Origin: JAULUH01 sp032111745
GTDB taxonomy: Bacteria > Chloroflexota > Anaerolineae > JAAEKA01
Direction: 5' to 3'
Assembly (NCBI GenBank): GCA_032111745.1
Contig: JAULUH010000498.1
Span: 1-9,631, forward strand
DNA: 9,631 nt
Shown here: piece by piece, positions 1 to 5,812 of the stretch
Numbering within the stretch: position 1 is the stretch's first letter
How the letters are laid out: every line of letters starts with the position of its first letter
Program-made: the position numbers and the translations under genes
Notes under the pieces: generated by a model
Told to the model about the DNA's origin: nothing
What the model saw: the letters and a program-made list of their open reading frames with translations, nothing else
Databases searched by the model: none

Positions 1-475
1 TGCGGCGGCTGAGCTTGCCGTAGTCCGCGTCCTGGCGCACGCGGAAGTAGACATCGCCGTCCACGGGATAGGCGTAATGGCCTTCCTGCAGGGTCTGGAC
101 CATGTCGACGATCTCGGGGATGGTGTCCGAGACCTGGGGGTAGACAGAAGCCGGCAGGATATGGAGCTCCTCGATGTGGCGCTTGAACTCGGAGATATAG
201 CGGCCAGCGATGGCAGCCGGGTCGTCCCCTGTCTCCTGGGCGCGCTTGATGATCTTGTCATCCACGTCGGTGAAATTCATGACGTGCTTGACCTGGTACC
301 CCTTCCAGAGCAGGTAGCGCCGGATGACGTCGAAGACGATGGCCGACATGGCGTGGCCGACGTGGGCCTTGTCGTAGACCGTGGGGCCGCAGACATACAT
401 GAGCACCTTACCGGGCTCAATGGTCTCGAAGGGCTCTTTGCGCCGGGTGAGGGTATTATAGACTTGCAGCGCCAT
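1..475 (-). CDS. cysS: Cysteinyl-tRNA synthetase, N-terminal part (cut by window edge)
   Basis: Class I aminoacyl-tRNA synthetase that charges tRNA-Cys with cysteine in the cytoplasm. The 158 visible residues are the N-terminal third of a protein usually about 460-490 residues long. They include the zinc-binding Cys29 in the YVCGPTVYD segment, the HIGH-type ATP-binding motif as HVGH (38-41) and the family signature MNFTDVDDKI (66-75). The KMSKS loop and the remaining zinc ligands lie outside the window. The ATG at 475 is chosen because MALQVYNTLT matches the usual start of the family. It sits 20 nt after the stop of the PIN-TRAM gene with only a weak, distant GGGAG upstream, so translation is probably coupled and the two genes probably share a transcript. 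Identity is very secure. Confidence 0.96.
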   Translation of the reverse strand, partial: MALQVYNTLTRRKEPFETIEPGKVLMYVCGPTVYDKAHVGHAMSAIVFDVIRRYLLWKGYQVKHVMNFTDVDDKIIKRAQETGDDPAAIAGRYISEFKRHIEELHILPASVYPQVSDTIPEIVDMVQTLQEGHYAYPVDGDVYFRVRQDADYGKLSRR

Positions 476-495
476 AGCTCAGATGTGCGCTCCCA

Positions 496-1560
496 TCACG
501 TGCTGTTGGTCATGGGCTGGCCGAAGATCATGCGGCCGGCGTTGGTCTGCAGCACCTTGGTGACCTGCACGTCGATCTGCTGATCGATGTAGCGCTGGCC
601 GTGCTCGACCACCACCATCGTGCCGTCGTCCAGGTAGCCCACGCCCTGGCCGAGCTCCTTGCCCTCGTCGATGACCTGGACCTGGATAGTCTCGCCGGGC
701 AGCACCAGCACCTTGACGGCGTTGGCCAGGGCGTTGATATTCAGCACCGACACGCCCTGCAGCTGGGCCACCTGGTTGAGGTTGAAGTCGTTGGTGACGA
801 TGGGGCAGTTGAGCTTCTTGGCCAGCTGGACCAGCTTGTCGTCCACGGTGCGGACGTTCTTGACGTCCATGTCGGTGATGGTGACGGGCACGGCGGACTC
901 GCGCTGCAGCTTGCTGAGCATATCGAGGCCCCGGCGGCCGCGGTTACGGCGCAGAGAGTCGGGGGAATCGGCGATATACTGGACCTCGTTCAGCACAAAG
1001 CGAGGGATCATCATGGGACCCATGATGAAGCCGGTCTGGCTGATGTCGGCGATGCGGCCGTCGATGATCACACTACTGTCGAGCAGGACGGGGGAGGCGG
1101 TGGTAGCGACCTCCCGCTCCACGGGCCGGTCATGTTGCCAGCGCCGTCCGAACAGGCCAATGATATCGTCGGAGCGCATGACCATTACCGTGATCCCCAG
1201 GTAGCCGAAGACCACGGCGCCGATGGCAGGCAGGACGTTACCGAAGGGCGTGGGCAGGCGGGACAACGGCAGGGCCACCAGGGCGGCGATGATCAGGCCT
1301 GCGGCCAGGCCGATGGCTCCGGTGACGAGGTGCTTGACGGGCACCTGGTTGATAGTCCTCCTGACGGCTCGCGCGGGCCTGGTTGTGATCCAGGGCGCCA
1401 CGATGAGACCGACGATGCCGCCGAGGATCGTCAGCGGAATCGTCCATCGTAGCGTCTCGGGAACCAGGGCCGAGGAGCCGGCGATGGCAGTGCCAAGATA
1501 CCAACCGATAATTGCAAAGATAATGAGGCCGATAATGCGAAAGATATTATCGACTACCAT
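496..1560 (-). CDS. YacL-type membrane PIN-TRAM domain protein
   Basis: A 354-residue membrane-anchored PIN-domain protein with a C-terminal TRAM domain, the architecture of Bacillus YacL. Four hydrophobic segments are visible (about 4-22, 39-57, 78-97 and 107-128). The PIN domain follows (about 157-283), with its acidic set D161, E192, D240/D241 and D258 in LLDSSVIIDGRI, VLNEVQ, RTVDDKL and IVTNDFNL. The TRAM domain (about 287-350) should bind RNA, and PIN domains are usually metal-dependent RNases. The target of this subfamily is not established. The ATG at 1560 is favoured over an open extension upstream to 2079 because AAGGAGG (1571-1577) lies 10 nt before it and the extension would run through rplT and its terminator. 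In Bacillus, yacL precedes ispD-ispF-gltX-cysE-cysS; here cysS follows directly, which supports the assignment. Confidence 0.93.
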   Translation of the reverse strand: MVVDNIFRIIGLIIFAIIGWYLGTAIAGSSALVPETLRWTIPLTILGGIVGLIVAPWITTRPARAVRRTINQVPVKHLVTGAIGLAAGLIIAALVALPLSRLPTPFGNVLPAIGAVVFGYLGITVMVMRSDDIIGLFGRRWQHDRPVEREVATTASPVLLDSSVIIDGRIADISQTGFIMGPMMIPRFVLNEVQYIADSPDSLRRNRGRRGLDMLSKLQRESAVPVTITDMDVKNVRTVDDKLVQLAKKLNCPIVTNDFNLNQVAQLQGVSVLNINALANAVKVLVLPGETIQVQVIDEGKELGQGVGYLDDGTMVVVEHGQRYIDQQIDVQVTKVLQTNAGRMIFGQPMTNST

Positions 1561-1570
1561 GCGTGGCTGA

Positions 1571-1577
1571 CCTCCTT
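1571..1577 (-). promoter_or_regulatory. Shine-Dalgarno of PIN-TRAM gene
   Basis: AAGGAGG on the minus strand, 10 nt before the ATG at 1560. It decides the start codon against the longer open frame that extends upstream. Confidence 0.8.
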
Positions 1578-1644
1578 TCCCTGAAGATGGATTCGTGTGG
1601 CCCGGGGTTCCCGGCAGGGGGTCGGGCTGGTGGTTAGAAGCTCC

Positions 1645-1660
1645 TGTGACATAAGTCATA
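1645..1660. promoter_or_regulatory. Operator-like palindrome at predicted start site
   Basis: TGAC-ATAA-GTCA inverted repeat (arms 1647-1650 and 1655-1658) overlapping the expected transcription start of the promoter at 1666-1694. The arms are only 4 bp, with one extra outer pair beyond a mismatch, so this is a weak call that rests mainly on its position. Confidence 0.3.
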
Positions 1661-1665
1661 GGGGC

Positions 1666-1694
1666 ATGATACATCATCTTATGGGATCGCGCAA
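1666..1694 (-). promoter_or_regulatory. Candidate sigma-70 promoter for PIN-TRAM-cysS
   Basis: Minus-strand TATCAT (-10, 1666-1671) lies 17 nt from TTGCGC (1689-1694), a -35 that keeps only TTG. It is in the gap between the rplT terminator and the PIN-TRAM start, where a promoter is expected. The -10 is good and the -35 is poor. Confidence 0.45.
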
Positions 1695-1710
1695 CACGCC
1701 CTGCTTTGGC

Positions 1711-1741
1711 GAATAGAAAGCCGGGCCTGGGGGGCCCGGCT
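1711..1741 (-). terminator. Intrinsic terminator of infC-rpmI-rplT
   Basis: On the minus strand AGCCGGGCC and GGCCCGGCT form a perfect 9-bp stem (1733-1741 with 1719-1727) around a 5-nt CCCCA loop, followed by TTCTATTC. It lies 110 nt beyond the rplT stop. The stretch 1742-1850 between them has only small hairpins (for example TCCCTG/CAGGGA, 1775-1790) and no gene. Confidence 0.75.
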
Positions 1742-1850
1742 GCTGGCAATCCGGATAGGGGAACCTGTACAGGGTCCCTGTGGGCAGGGAGCCGATGCCA
1801 CAGGGGCGCCACGGTGTGACGATGGGTACCGGCGGAGCCGGCCCAGTCCG

Positions 1851-2207
1851 TCAGGAGGCAGCGCTGCGCGCCAGCTCGGTGATCTGGGCGAAGGCGGCGG
1901 CATCGCGCACGGCGATATCGGCCAGCACCTTGCGATCCAGGCTGACGTTGGCCTGCTTGAGGCCGTAAATAAAGCGGCTGTAGCTGAGGCCGTTCTGCCG
2001 CGAGGCGGCATTGATGCGAGCGATCCACAGGCGGCGGAAGTCGCGCTTGCGGTTGCGGCGGTCGCGGTGGGCGTACCACAGCGACTTGAGCATGGCCTCG
2101 TTGGCGCGGCGGAAGAGCAGGTGCTTGGAGCCCTTCTGGCCCTTGGTCAGGTTAAGAACTTTGCGATGGCGGGCGCGAGCGGTCACGCCACGTTTTACCC
2201 TGGTCAT
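1851..2207 (-). CDS. rplT: 50S ribosomal protein L20
   Basis: Large-subunit protein that binds 23S rRNA and is needed early in 50S assembly. In several bacteria it also represses its own operon by binding the mRNA. The 118 residues are full length for the family. The N-terminal half is very basic (RARHRKVLNLTKGQKGSK), and the globular part carries the L20 signature RLWIARINAASR (59-70), GLSYSRFIYGLK (73-84) and LADIAVRD (95-102). The ATG at 2207 begins MTRVKRGV, standard for L20. The start is 25 nt after the rpmI stop with a modest GAGG about 10 nt upstream, so the two are surely co-transcribed. A terminator follows at 1711-1741. Confidence 0.98.
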   Translation of the reverse strand: MTRVKRGVTARARHRKVLNLTKGQKGSKHLLFRRANEAMLKSLWYAHRDRRNRKRDFRRLWIARINAASRQNGLSYSRFIYGLKQANVSLDRKVLADIAVRDAAAFAQITELARSAAS

Positions 2208-2232
2208 TGCGGTGTTGCCTCGTCTCTACGTC

Positions 2233-2436
2233 TCAGTCCAGGTAAGGAGCCAGGCGCTGGATACGGCGCCGGGCGCTGGGCACGTCCATGGTCTGGGCGT
2301 GATGGTAATTGGCCTTCACCGTGGGTGACTTCTTGCGGCGCAGGTGGCCCTTGCCCTGGCGCATGCGCATGAGCTTACCGGTGCTGGAATAGCGGAAGCG
2401 CTTGGCCGTCGATTTATGGGTTTTGATCTTTGGCAC
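2233..2436 (-). CDS. rpmI: 50S ribosomal protein L35
   Basis: Small basic large-subunit protein of 67 residues, the usual length. The sequence MPKIKTHKSTAKRF at the start and the GKGHLRRKKSP segment (29-39) are diagnostic of L35. The start codon is GTG at 2436, supported by GAGGAG 8 nt upstream. An out-of-frame ATG lies between that Shine-Dalgarno sequence and the GTG but is too close to it (2 nt) to be favoured. The gene lies 87 nt after infC and 25 nt before rplT, the conserved order infC-rpmI-rplT. The 87-nt gap is GC-rich with only a weak 5-bp stem (2481-2485 with 2497-2501). In E. coli this region takes part in L20 control, but I see no clear equivalent here. Confidence 0.97.
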   Translation of the reverse strand: MPKIKTHKSTAKRFRYSSTGKLMRMRQGKGHLRRKKSPTVKANYHHAQTMDVPSARRRIQRLAPYLD

Positions 2437-2523
2437 GTCTCATTCTCCTCGGTTTTCACGTCAGGCACTGGCACGGCCCGCGGGACGAGATTGGCATCCC
2501 GACCGCAAGGCCAGGCAGGACAG

Positions 2524-3063
2524 CTAGCTTTCCTTCTTGGCAGAACCAGCGGCGGACTTGGGAGCGAGGATCATCAGCAGGCTGCGGCCTTCGTAGCCGG
2601 TGTCCTTCTCGATCTCGGCCAGGTCGTTAAGCTCGACCGCCACCCGGTCCAGCAGCTCTCTGGCGACCTCGGGATGGTCGATCTCGCGCCCGCGGAAGCG
2701 CACGCGCACCTTAACCTTGGAACCGTCCTCCAGGAAGCGGCGGGCTCGCCGGAGCCTGACGTTGATGTCATGCTCGCCGGTCTTGGGCCGCATGCGTATC
2801 TCTTTGACGTCGACCTGTTTCTGGGCTTTGCGAGCTTCGCGCTCTTTCTTGGCCCGGTCGTACTGGAACTTGCCGAAGTCCATCAGGCGGCAAACGGGGG
2901 GCACGGCCTGGGGAGCAACCTCTACCAGGTCGGTGTTATGGGTGCGGGCCAATTCGAGAGCCTCGGCGCGCGTCATGACGCCCAGTTGTTTACCGTCCTC
3001 GCCGATCACCCGCAGCTCGGGTGACCTGATCCGCTCGTTGATTCGGTGCGTCTTGCTGCTAAT
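2524..3063 (-). CDS. infC: Translation initiation factor IF-3, ATT start
   Basis: IF-3 binds the 30S subunit, blocks premature joining of 50S and checks start-codon and initiator-tRNA pairing. The 179 residues comprise the N-terminal domain (about 8-68, with RINERI and DLVEVAPQAVPPVCRLMDFGK), a lysine/arginine-rich linker helix (about 69-85) and the C-terminal domain (about 86-165, including VKEIRMRP and VKVRVRFRGRE). A conventional GTG at 3009 would remove the conserved SSKTHRINERIRSPELR segment. In the longer frame, after the in-frame TAA at 3085-3087, the only well-placed start is ATT at 3063, with AAGGGG 6 nt upstream. ATT gives the normal length, and rare AUU-type starts are known for infC, where IF-3 discriminates against them to regulate itself. 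First gene of infC-rpmI-rplT. Confidence 0.95.
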   Translation of the reverse strand: MSSKTHRINERIRSPELRVIGEDGKQLGVMTRAEALELARTHNTDLVEVAPQAVPPVCRLMDFGKFQYDRAKKEREARKAQKQVDVKEIRMRPKTGEHDINVRLRRARRFLEDGSKVKVRVRFRGREIDHPEVARELLDRVAVELNDLAEIEKDTGYEGRSLLMILAPKSAAGSAKKES

Positions 3064-3069
3064 CGCAGA

Positions 3070-3078
3070 CCCCTTCTC
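3070..3078 (-). promoter_or_regulatory. Shine-Dalgarno setting the ATT start of infC
   Basis: GAGAAGGGG on the minus strand ends 6 nt before the ATT at 3063. No ATG, GTG or TTG lies in frame at a useful distance. It begins 4 nt after a GCAGG-GTAA-CCTGC hairpin (3083-3096). Confidence 0.75.
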
Positions 3079-3130
3079 AAGTGCAGGTTACCCTGCGCAA
3101 CACCGGAGCCGGAAAGCTCCGGTCATACGA

Positions 3131-3159
3131 ATAAAAGCGCTCCCGGAACGCAGGAGCGC
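3131..3159 (-). terminator. Terminator-like hairpin inside infC leader
   Basis: Minus-strand stem GCGCTCC/GGAGCGC, 9-nt loop, then TTTTAT. It lies downstream of the infC promoter and upstream of the infC start, so it fits an attenuator better than the end of the preceding gene, whose stop is 265 nt away with a promoter in between. Confidence 0.6.
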
Positions 3160-3178
3160 CACGCTGTAACGAATCCTG

Positions 3179-3207
3179 ATTATAGTGCAAGTGATGGAGG
3201 GAGTCAA
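3179..3207 (-). promoter_or_regulatory. Strong sigma-70 promoter of infC-rpmI-rplT
   Basis: Minus-strand TTGACT (3202-3207), a 17-nt spacer and a perfect TATAAT (3179-3184). Eleven of twelve consensus positions match, with ideal spacing. The predicted start is near 3172. Confidence 0.85.
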
Positions 3208-3226
3208 ATTCAGGTGGATGGGGACC

Positions 3227-3267
3227 AGAAGACGGACACGGAGAGAAACCGCAGAGACGCAGAGGGG
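3227..3267 (-). repeat. Degenerate CTCTGCG-type intergenic repeat
   Basis: The minus strand reads as loosely repeated units of 8-10 nt (CTCTGCG, TCTCTGCGG, TTTCTCTCCG, TGTCCG). I recall closely similar CTCTGCGTCTCTG-type strings recurring between genes in many unrelated bacterial assemblies; that is memory, not a search. It lies about 20 nt upstream of the -35 box of infC. Confidence 0.45.
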
Positions 3268-3293
3268 AACCGGGGCTGGAGGAGGCGCAGCGC

Positions 3294-3320
3294 TCAGGGG
3301 GGCCGGGCAGGCCCCCCTGA
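3294..3320 (-). terminator. GC-rich hairpin downstream of DUF4440 gene
   Basis: Perfect 11-bp stem TCAGGGGGGCC/GGCCCCCCTGA (3294-3304 with 3310-3320) around a 5-nt loop, 104 nt beyond the stop at 3424. There is no U tract on either side, so it may act as a weak or factor-dependent terminator or an mRNA-stabilising end. Confidence 0.45.
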
Positions 3321-3423
3321 TTGGGCGCGGCAGCATCCCTTGCTGGTGCGCGCGGCGCGGCCCAGGCTAGCGTGCGGCGATGGCCGGTAGCAGCGGATGG
3401 ATGGGACTCCCGGGCAGCGCCGG

Positions 3424-3894
3424 CTAGGAGGCCAGGGGCTGGCTGGTGTTGAAGATGTCCCGGTGCAGGAACCACTGCCCCTGCTGGTGCTTCCACTCGA
3501 CTATGTACTTGCCATGGTCAGCTACCTGGCCGTTGGCCAGGTAGAGGGTGTACAGGGAGACCTCGACCGCAGTGTTGCCCAGGGCATCCACCTCCTGGAT
3601 GTCAAGCTGTGCGGAAGCGATGCCCATGTCCATCACCGCTTGCCAGAACGCCTCTATGGCGGCCCGGCCCTCCAGGATGCCGCTATTAGGGGGCAAGAGC
3701 TGGGCGTCCACGGTGTAGAGCCCGGCGACGGCGGCGGCGTCGCGGGCGGCGAAAGCCGCCATAAACGCCTTGTTGGCCTCTTCAATGGCCTGACGCAGCG
3801 GCGGTACCTCCCTGGCGGCGGCGCGGGCCGCCGCGGCGGTGAAGGCGCCCAGGAGCGAAACGATCAATGCGCCGAAGAAGACGAGCCGTTGCAT
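3424..3894 (-). CDS. Exported DUF4440/SgcJ-like NTF2-fold protein
   Basis: A 156-residue predicted secreted protein. Residues 1-27 form a signal peptide: a short basic start, a hydrophobic core (LVFFGALIVSLLGAF) and an Ala-rich end suggesting cleavage near residues 23-27. The rest matches the SnoaL-like DUF4440 pattern: IEEANKAFMAAFAARDAAAVAGLYTVDAQLLPPN (37-70), LEGRAAIEAFWQAV (74-87) and the C-terminal strand pair with KYIVEWKHQQGQWFLHRDIFN (129-149). The NTF2 fold makes a cone with a ligand pocket. Members include enzymes, binding proteins and unknowns, so no reaction is assigned. ATG at 3894 has GAAAGGGG upstream (3901-3908). It follows the propeller gene after 232 nt and a strong hairpin, with no convincing promoter of its own, so read-through is possible. 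Confidence 0.85.
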   Translation of the reverse strand: MQRLVFFGALIVSLLGAFTAAAARAAAREVPPLRQAIEEANKAFMAAFAARDAAAVAGLYTVDAQLLPPNSGILEGRAAIEAFWQAVMDMGIASAQLDIQEVDALGNTAVEVSLYTLYLANGQVADHGKYIVEWKHQQGQWFLHRDIFNTSQPLAS

Positions 3895-3900
3895 GGTGTT

Positions 3901-3908
3901 CCCCTTTC
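3901..3908 (-). promoter_or_regulatory. Shine-Dalgarno of DUF4440 gene
   Basis: GAAAGGGG on the minus strand, 6 nt before the ATG at 3894. The 16 nt GGGAACACCATGCAAC around this start are repeated exactly at the start of the propeller gene (5806). Confidence 0.7.
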
Positions 3909-4085
3909 TGATGGATCTTTGAACCCCGGTATGTATTGCGCGCCGCGGCTCGTGCGCCCACGGGTTCGGTCAGGAGCACGGCAGGGTGTTGGCGCTACAA
4001 CGGTTGCCAACTGGCTTCAGATGCATCCACAAGACCAACCGGAATGGATGGGGGGCGACGCCGTCCAGTGCCATGCCCGGCGCGG

Positions 4086-4133
4086 GCGGTAAATCGCGCG
4101 GGGGGCCTCCCGGCCCCCCGCGCGATTTACCGC
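4086..4133. terminator. 22-bp perfect palindrome spanning propeller-gene stop codon
   Basis: Arms 4086-4107 and 4112-4133 pair perfectly over 22 bp around a 4-nt TCCC loop. The core is GGGGGGCC/GGCCCCCC and the outer part AT-containing (TAAAT/ATTTA). The TAA stop of the propeller gene (4127-4129) lies within one arm. Paired A and T stretches flank the GC core, so the structure could terminate in both directions even though no free U tract follows. The remaining gap 3909-4085 shows no gene and no clear promoter. Confidence 0.65.
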
Positions 4134-5806
4134 AGGAGCACTACCGGCAGGTAGCTGGTGCGGGAGACGGGCGCCTTGGCGGGCGCAGGAAGGAGCTGGT
4201 CGATGCGGTAGAGCACGCCTGCGCCGTCGTCGCTGACGTAGACAGCGCCGGTGGCGCCCACGGCGACGCCGTTGAAGAAGATGGTGGGCGGCACGCCAGG
4301 GATGTCCGCTACGCCCAGGGTCGGGCTCTCGAAGAAGGGGATGACGGCGCCGGTGGCGGGTTCGATCAGGGACACCCGGCCCAGGCCGCTCTCGACGACG
4401 ACGAGGCGGCCGTCTTGCAGGACGGCGAGGCCCTCGGGATGGGCCAGGCCCCTGGCCACGGGCACGGGTCGGGGCAGGGCGGCGCCGTCGGCCACGAGCT
4501 GGAACACCATGCCCATGGCCCAGTCGGCGGCCCAGAGGTCGCCAGCGGTGGCGGCCAGGCCGGAGGGCACGGCCAGCTGGGCCAGGGTGACGCGGCCGGC
4601 CGGGCCAGCGCGCACGACCTGGCCGGTGCCCAGCTCGGCCACGACCAGGTCACCCGCAAAGCGGATGGCGTTGAGGGGGACGGCGAAGTCATAGTGGGTC
4701 TCGATGACGTCGCCGGTCACCGGGTCCCAGACCTGGACGGCGTTGTCGATCCAGGAGGAGAGCACGAGCCGATTACCGTCTGTGGCCGCAGTGAAGGGGG
4801 AGATGGGTTTTCCTGGAGCGCCCAACGGATAGTAGGGCTTGCCGGTACGGCCATCGTAGGCCTTCATGGTCCAGAGGTCGGCCACGAAGACGGCCTCGCG
4901 GCCGTTGGTCCAGGGCAGTACGGCCAGGCCTCCAGGCACGATCATGCCGCCCCGGCTGACCAGGCGCGGCCGGCCGGTGGGAAGGACCTCGACGACGGTG
5001 CCGTCCCAGGCATGGGTGACGAAGAGGCGGCCATGGCTATCGAAGGCCAGGTTGTCCAGGCCGGGGGTGAGCTGGGCGAAGACCTCGCGGGTGCCATCCT
5101 GCAGATTCAGGCGGATGATCTGGCCCAGGCCCTGGTCGGACACCAGGAGGCGGCCGGCGGAATCGAATTTGACGGCTCCGGGCACGGCAAAGCCCTCGGC
5201 CACGGTCCACATCTCGCCGGTATCGACATCGATGCGGACGACCTTGCCCTGGGTGAAGATGGGGCTATAGAGGAGGCCATCGGGGCCCCAGTCCATACCG
5301 TTGAGCTGGCCGAGGTTCTCCAGGATGAGCCGCGGGGGCTCGACGCCCTCGGGGTCGACCTCGTAGAGGGCATCGCCCAGGAAGGCCAGGGCGACAAAGA
5401 GGCGGCCGTCATCGGAGAAGGTGATGGGGTTGGCGCCGGGTGGCAGGTTGGCGACGGTGATCTTGGTGCCGTCGGGGAAGAGGCGGCCGACCTCGCCGGT
5501 GTTGATGGCGGTCCAGTAGAGGGAGCCGTCGGGGCCGAAGATCAGGTCGTCGGGCGTCTGCACGCCGCGCTCGGGGCCGATGCGGTCGAGGACCGTGCCG
5601 AAGTTGGGATCCATCACCACGATCTCATTCCCCCACACGCTGGCTATGTAGAGGTTGCCGTCGGGGCCGAAGCCCAGGCCGTTGGCGCCGTGAATGGGTG
5701 CGCCCCGCTCCAGCACGGGCACGCCCCCGGCCGCGGCCGGGCCGCCGGCCAGGAGGCCGGCCAACAGGATGGCTAGCAGGGGCAGCCATTTCAGCTTAGG
5801 TTGCAT
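4127..5806 (-). CDS. Exported NHL/SMP-30-type beta-propeller protein
   Basis: A 559-residue predicted secreted protein. Residues 1-26 form a signal peptide (KLK, then a Leu/Ala-rich core to AAAG). The rest is a chain of NHL/SMP-30-like blades with the recurring pattern G-P-D-G-x-L-Y: GPDGNLYIAS (47-56), GPDGSLYWT (91-99), DDGRLFVAL (132-140), GPDGLLYSP (174-182), SAGRLLVSD (216-224), SHGRLFVTH (257-265), QDGRLVVVE (464-472) and GAVYVSDDG (520-528). Such propellers may be lactonases, lyases or binding scaffolds; I see nothing that fixes a substrate. The C-terminus ends in a proline-rich linker and SYLPVVLLR. ATG at 5806 is chosen for its AAGGAGGG and because the signal peptide starts there; an in-frame ATG at 5878 adds 24 residues without a good ribosome site. 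A promoter lies at 5992-6020. Confidence 0.85.
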   Translation of the reverse strand: MQPKLKWLPLLAILLAGLLAGGPAAAGGVPVLERGAPIHGANGLGFGPDGNLYIASVWGNEIVVMDPNFGTVLDRIGPERGVQTPDDLIFGPDGSLYWTAINTGEVGRLFPDGTKITVANLPPGANPITFSDDGRLFVALAFLGDALYEVDPEGVEPPRLILENLGQLNGMDWGPDGLLYSPIFTQGKVVRIDVDTGEMWTVAEGFAVPGAVKFDSAGRLLVSDQGLGQIIRLNLQDGTREVFAQLTPGLDNLAFDSHGRLFVTHAWDGTVVEVLPTGRPRLVSRGGMIVPGGLAVLPWTNGREAVFVADLWTMKAYDGRTGKPYYPLGAPGKPISPFTAATDGNRLVLSSWIDNAVQVWDPVTGDVIETHYDFAVPLNAIRFAGDLVVAELGTGQVVRAGPAGRVTLAQLAVPSGLAATAGDLWAADWAMGMVFQLVADGAALPRPVPVARGLAHPEGLAVLQDGRLVVVESGLGRVSLIEPATGAVIPFFESPTLGVADIPGVPPTIFFNGVAVGATGAVYVSDDGAGVLYRIDQLLPAPAKAPVSRTSYLPVVLLR

Positions 5807-5812
5807 GGTGTT

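Larger units (their letters stand above)
3064..3172 (-). promoter_or_regulatory. infC operon leader with three hairpins and attenuator-like terminator
   Basis: Predicted 5' untranslated RNA of about 110 nt. In order it contains three elements: a perfect 7-bp stem GCGCTCC/GGAGCGC (3153-3159 with 3137-3143) followed by TTTTAT; a perfect 7-bp stem CCGGAGC/GCTCCGG (3116-3122 with 3103-3109); and GCAGG-GTAA-CCTGC with a GNRA-type loop (3083-3096) just before the ribosome binding site. The first hairpin begins only about 13 nt after the predicted start site, so as a terminator it would stop nearly every transcript unless relieved. Alternative pairings exist: GTTCCGG (3143-3149) can pair with CCGGAGC (3116-3122) using one G-U. 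The gene order makes L20 or translation-linked control plausible, but the ligand is unknown. Confidence 0.6.
3208..3423. other. Non-coding gap between the DUF4440 gene and the infC promoter
   Basis: No gene is supported here. It holds the degenerate CTCTGCG-type repeat (3227-3267), a GC-rich hairpin (3294-3320) and otherwise unremarkable GC-rich sequence. Confidence 0.6.

Noticed and set aside
77..583. Plus-strand open frame opposite cysS
   Set aside because: It is antisense to a clear cysteinyl-tRNA synthetase and crosses into the PIN-TRAM 3' end; no family resemblance.
1742..1850. Small RNA gene between rplT and its terminator
   Set aside because: It contains only short unrelated hairpins and no promoter; a plain 3' untranslated region explains it.
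1561..2079. Upstream extension of the PIN-TRAM frame
   Set aside because: It would overlap rplT and the operon terminator, and the extra residues are Pro/Arg/Gln-rich with no family match. The ATG at 1560 has a clear Shine-Dalgarno sequence.
2524..3009. infC starting at GTG 3009
   Set aside because: This removes the conserved IF-3 N-terminal segment, and there is no ribosome site at that GTG.
3986..5776. Long plus-strand open frame of 596 codons
   Set aside because: It is antisense to the propeller gene. Its translation is a Gly/Asp/Ala-rich, low-complexity shadow, whereas the minus strand has a signal peptide, blade repeats and a strong ribosome site.
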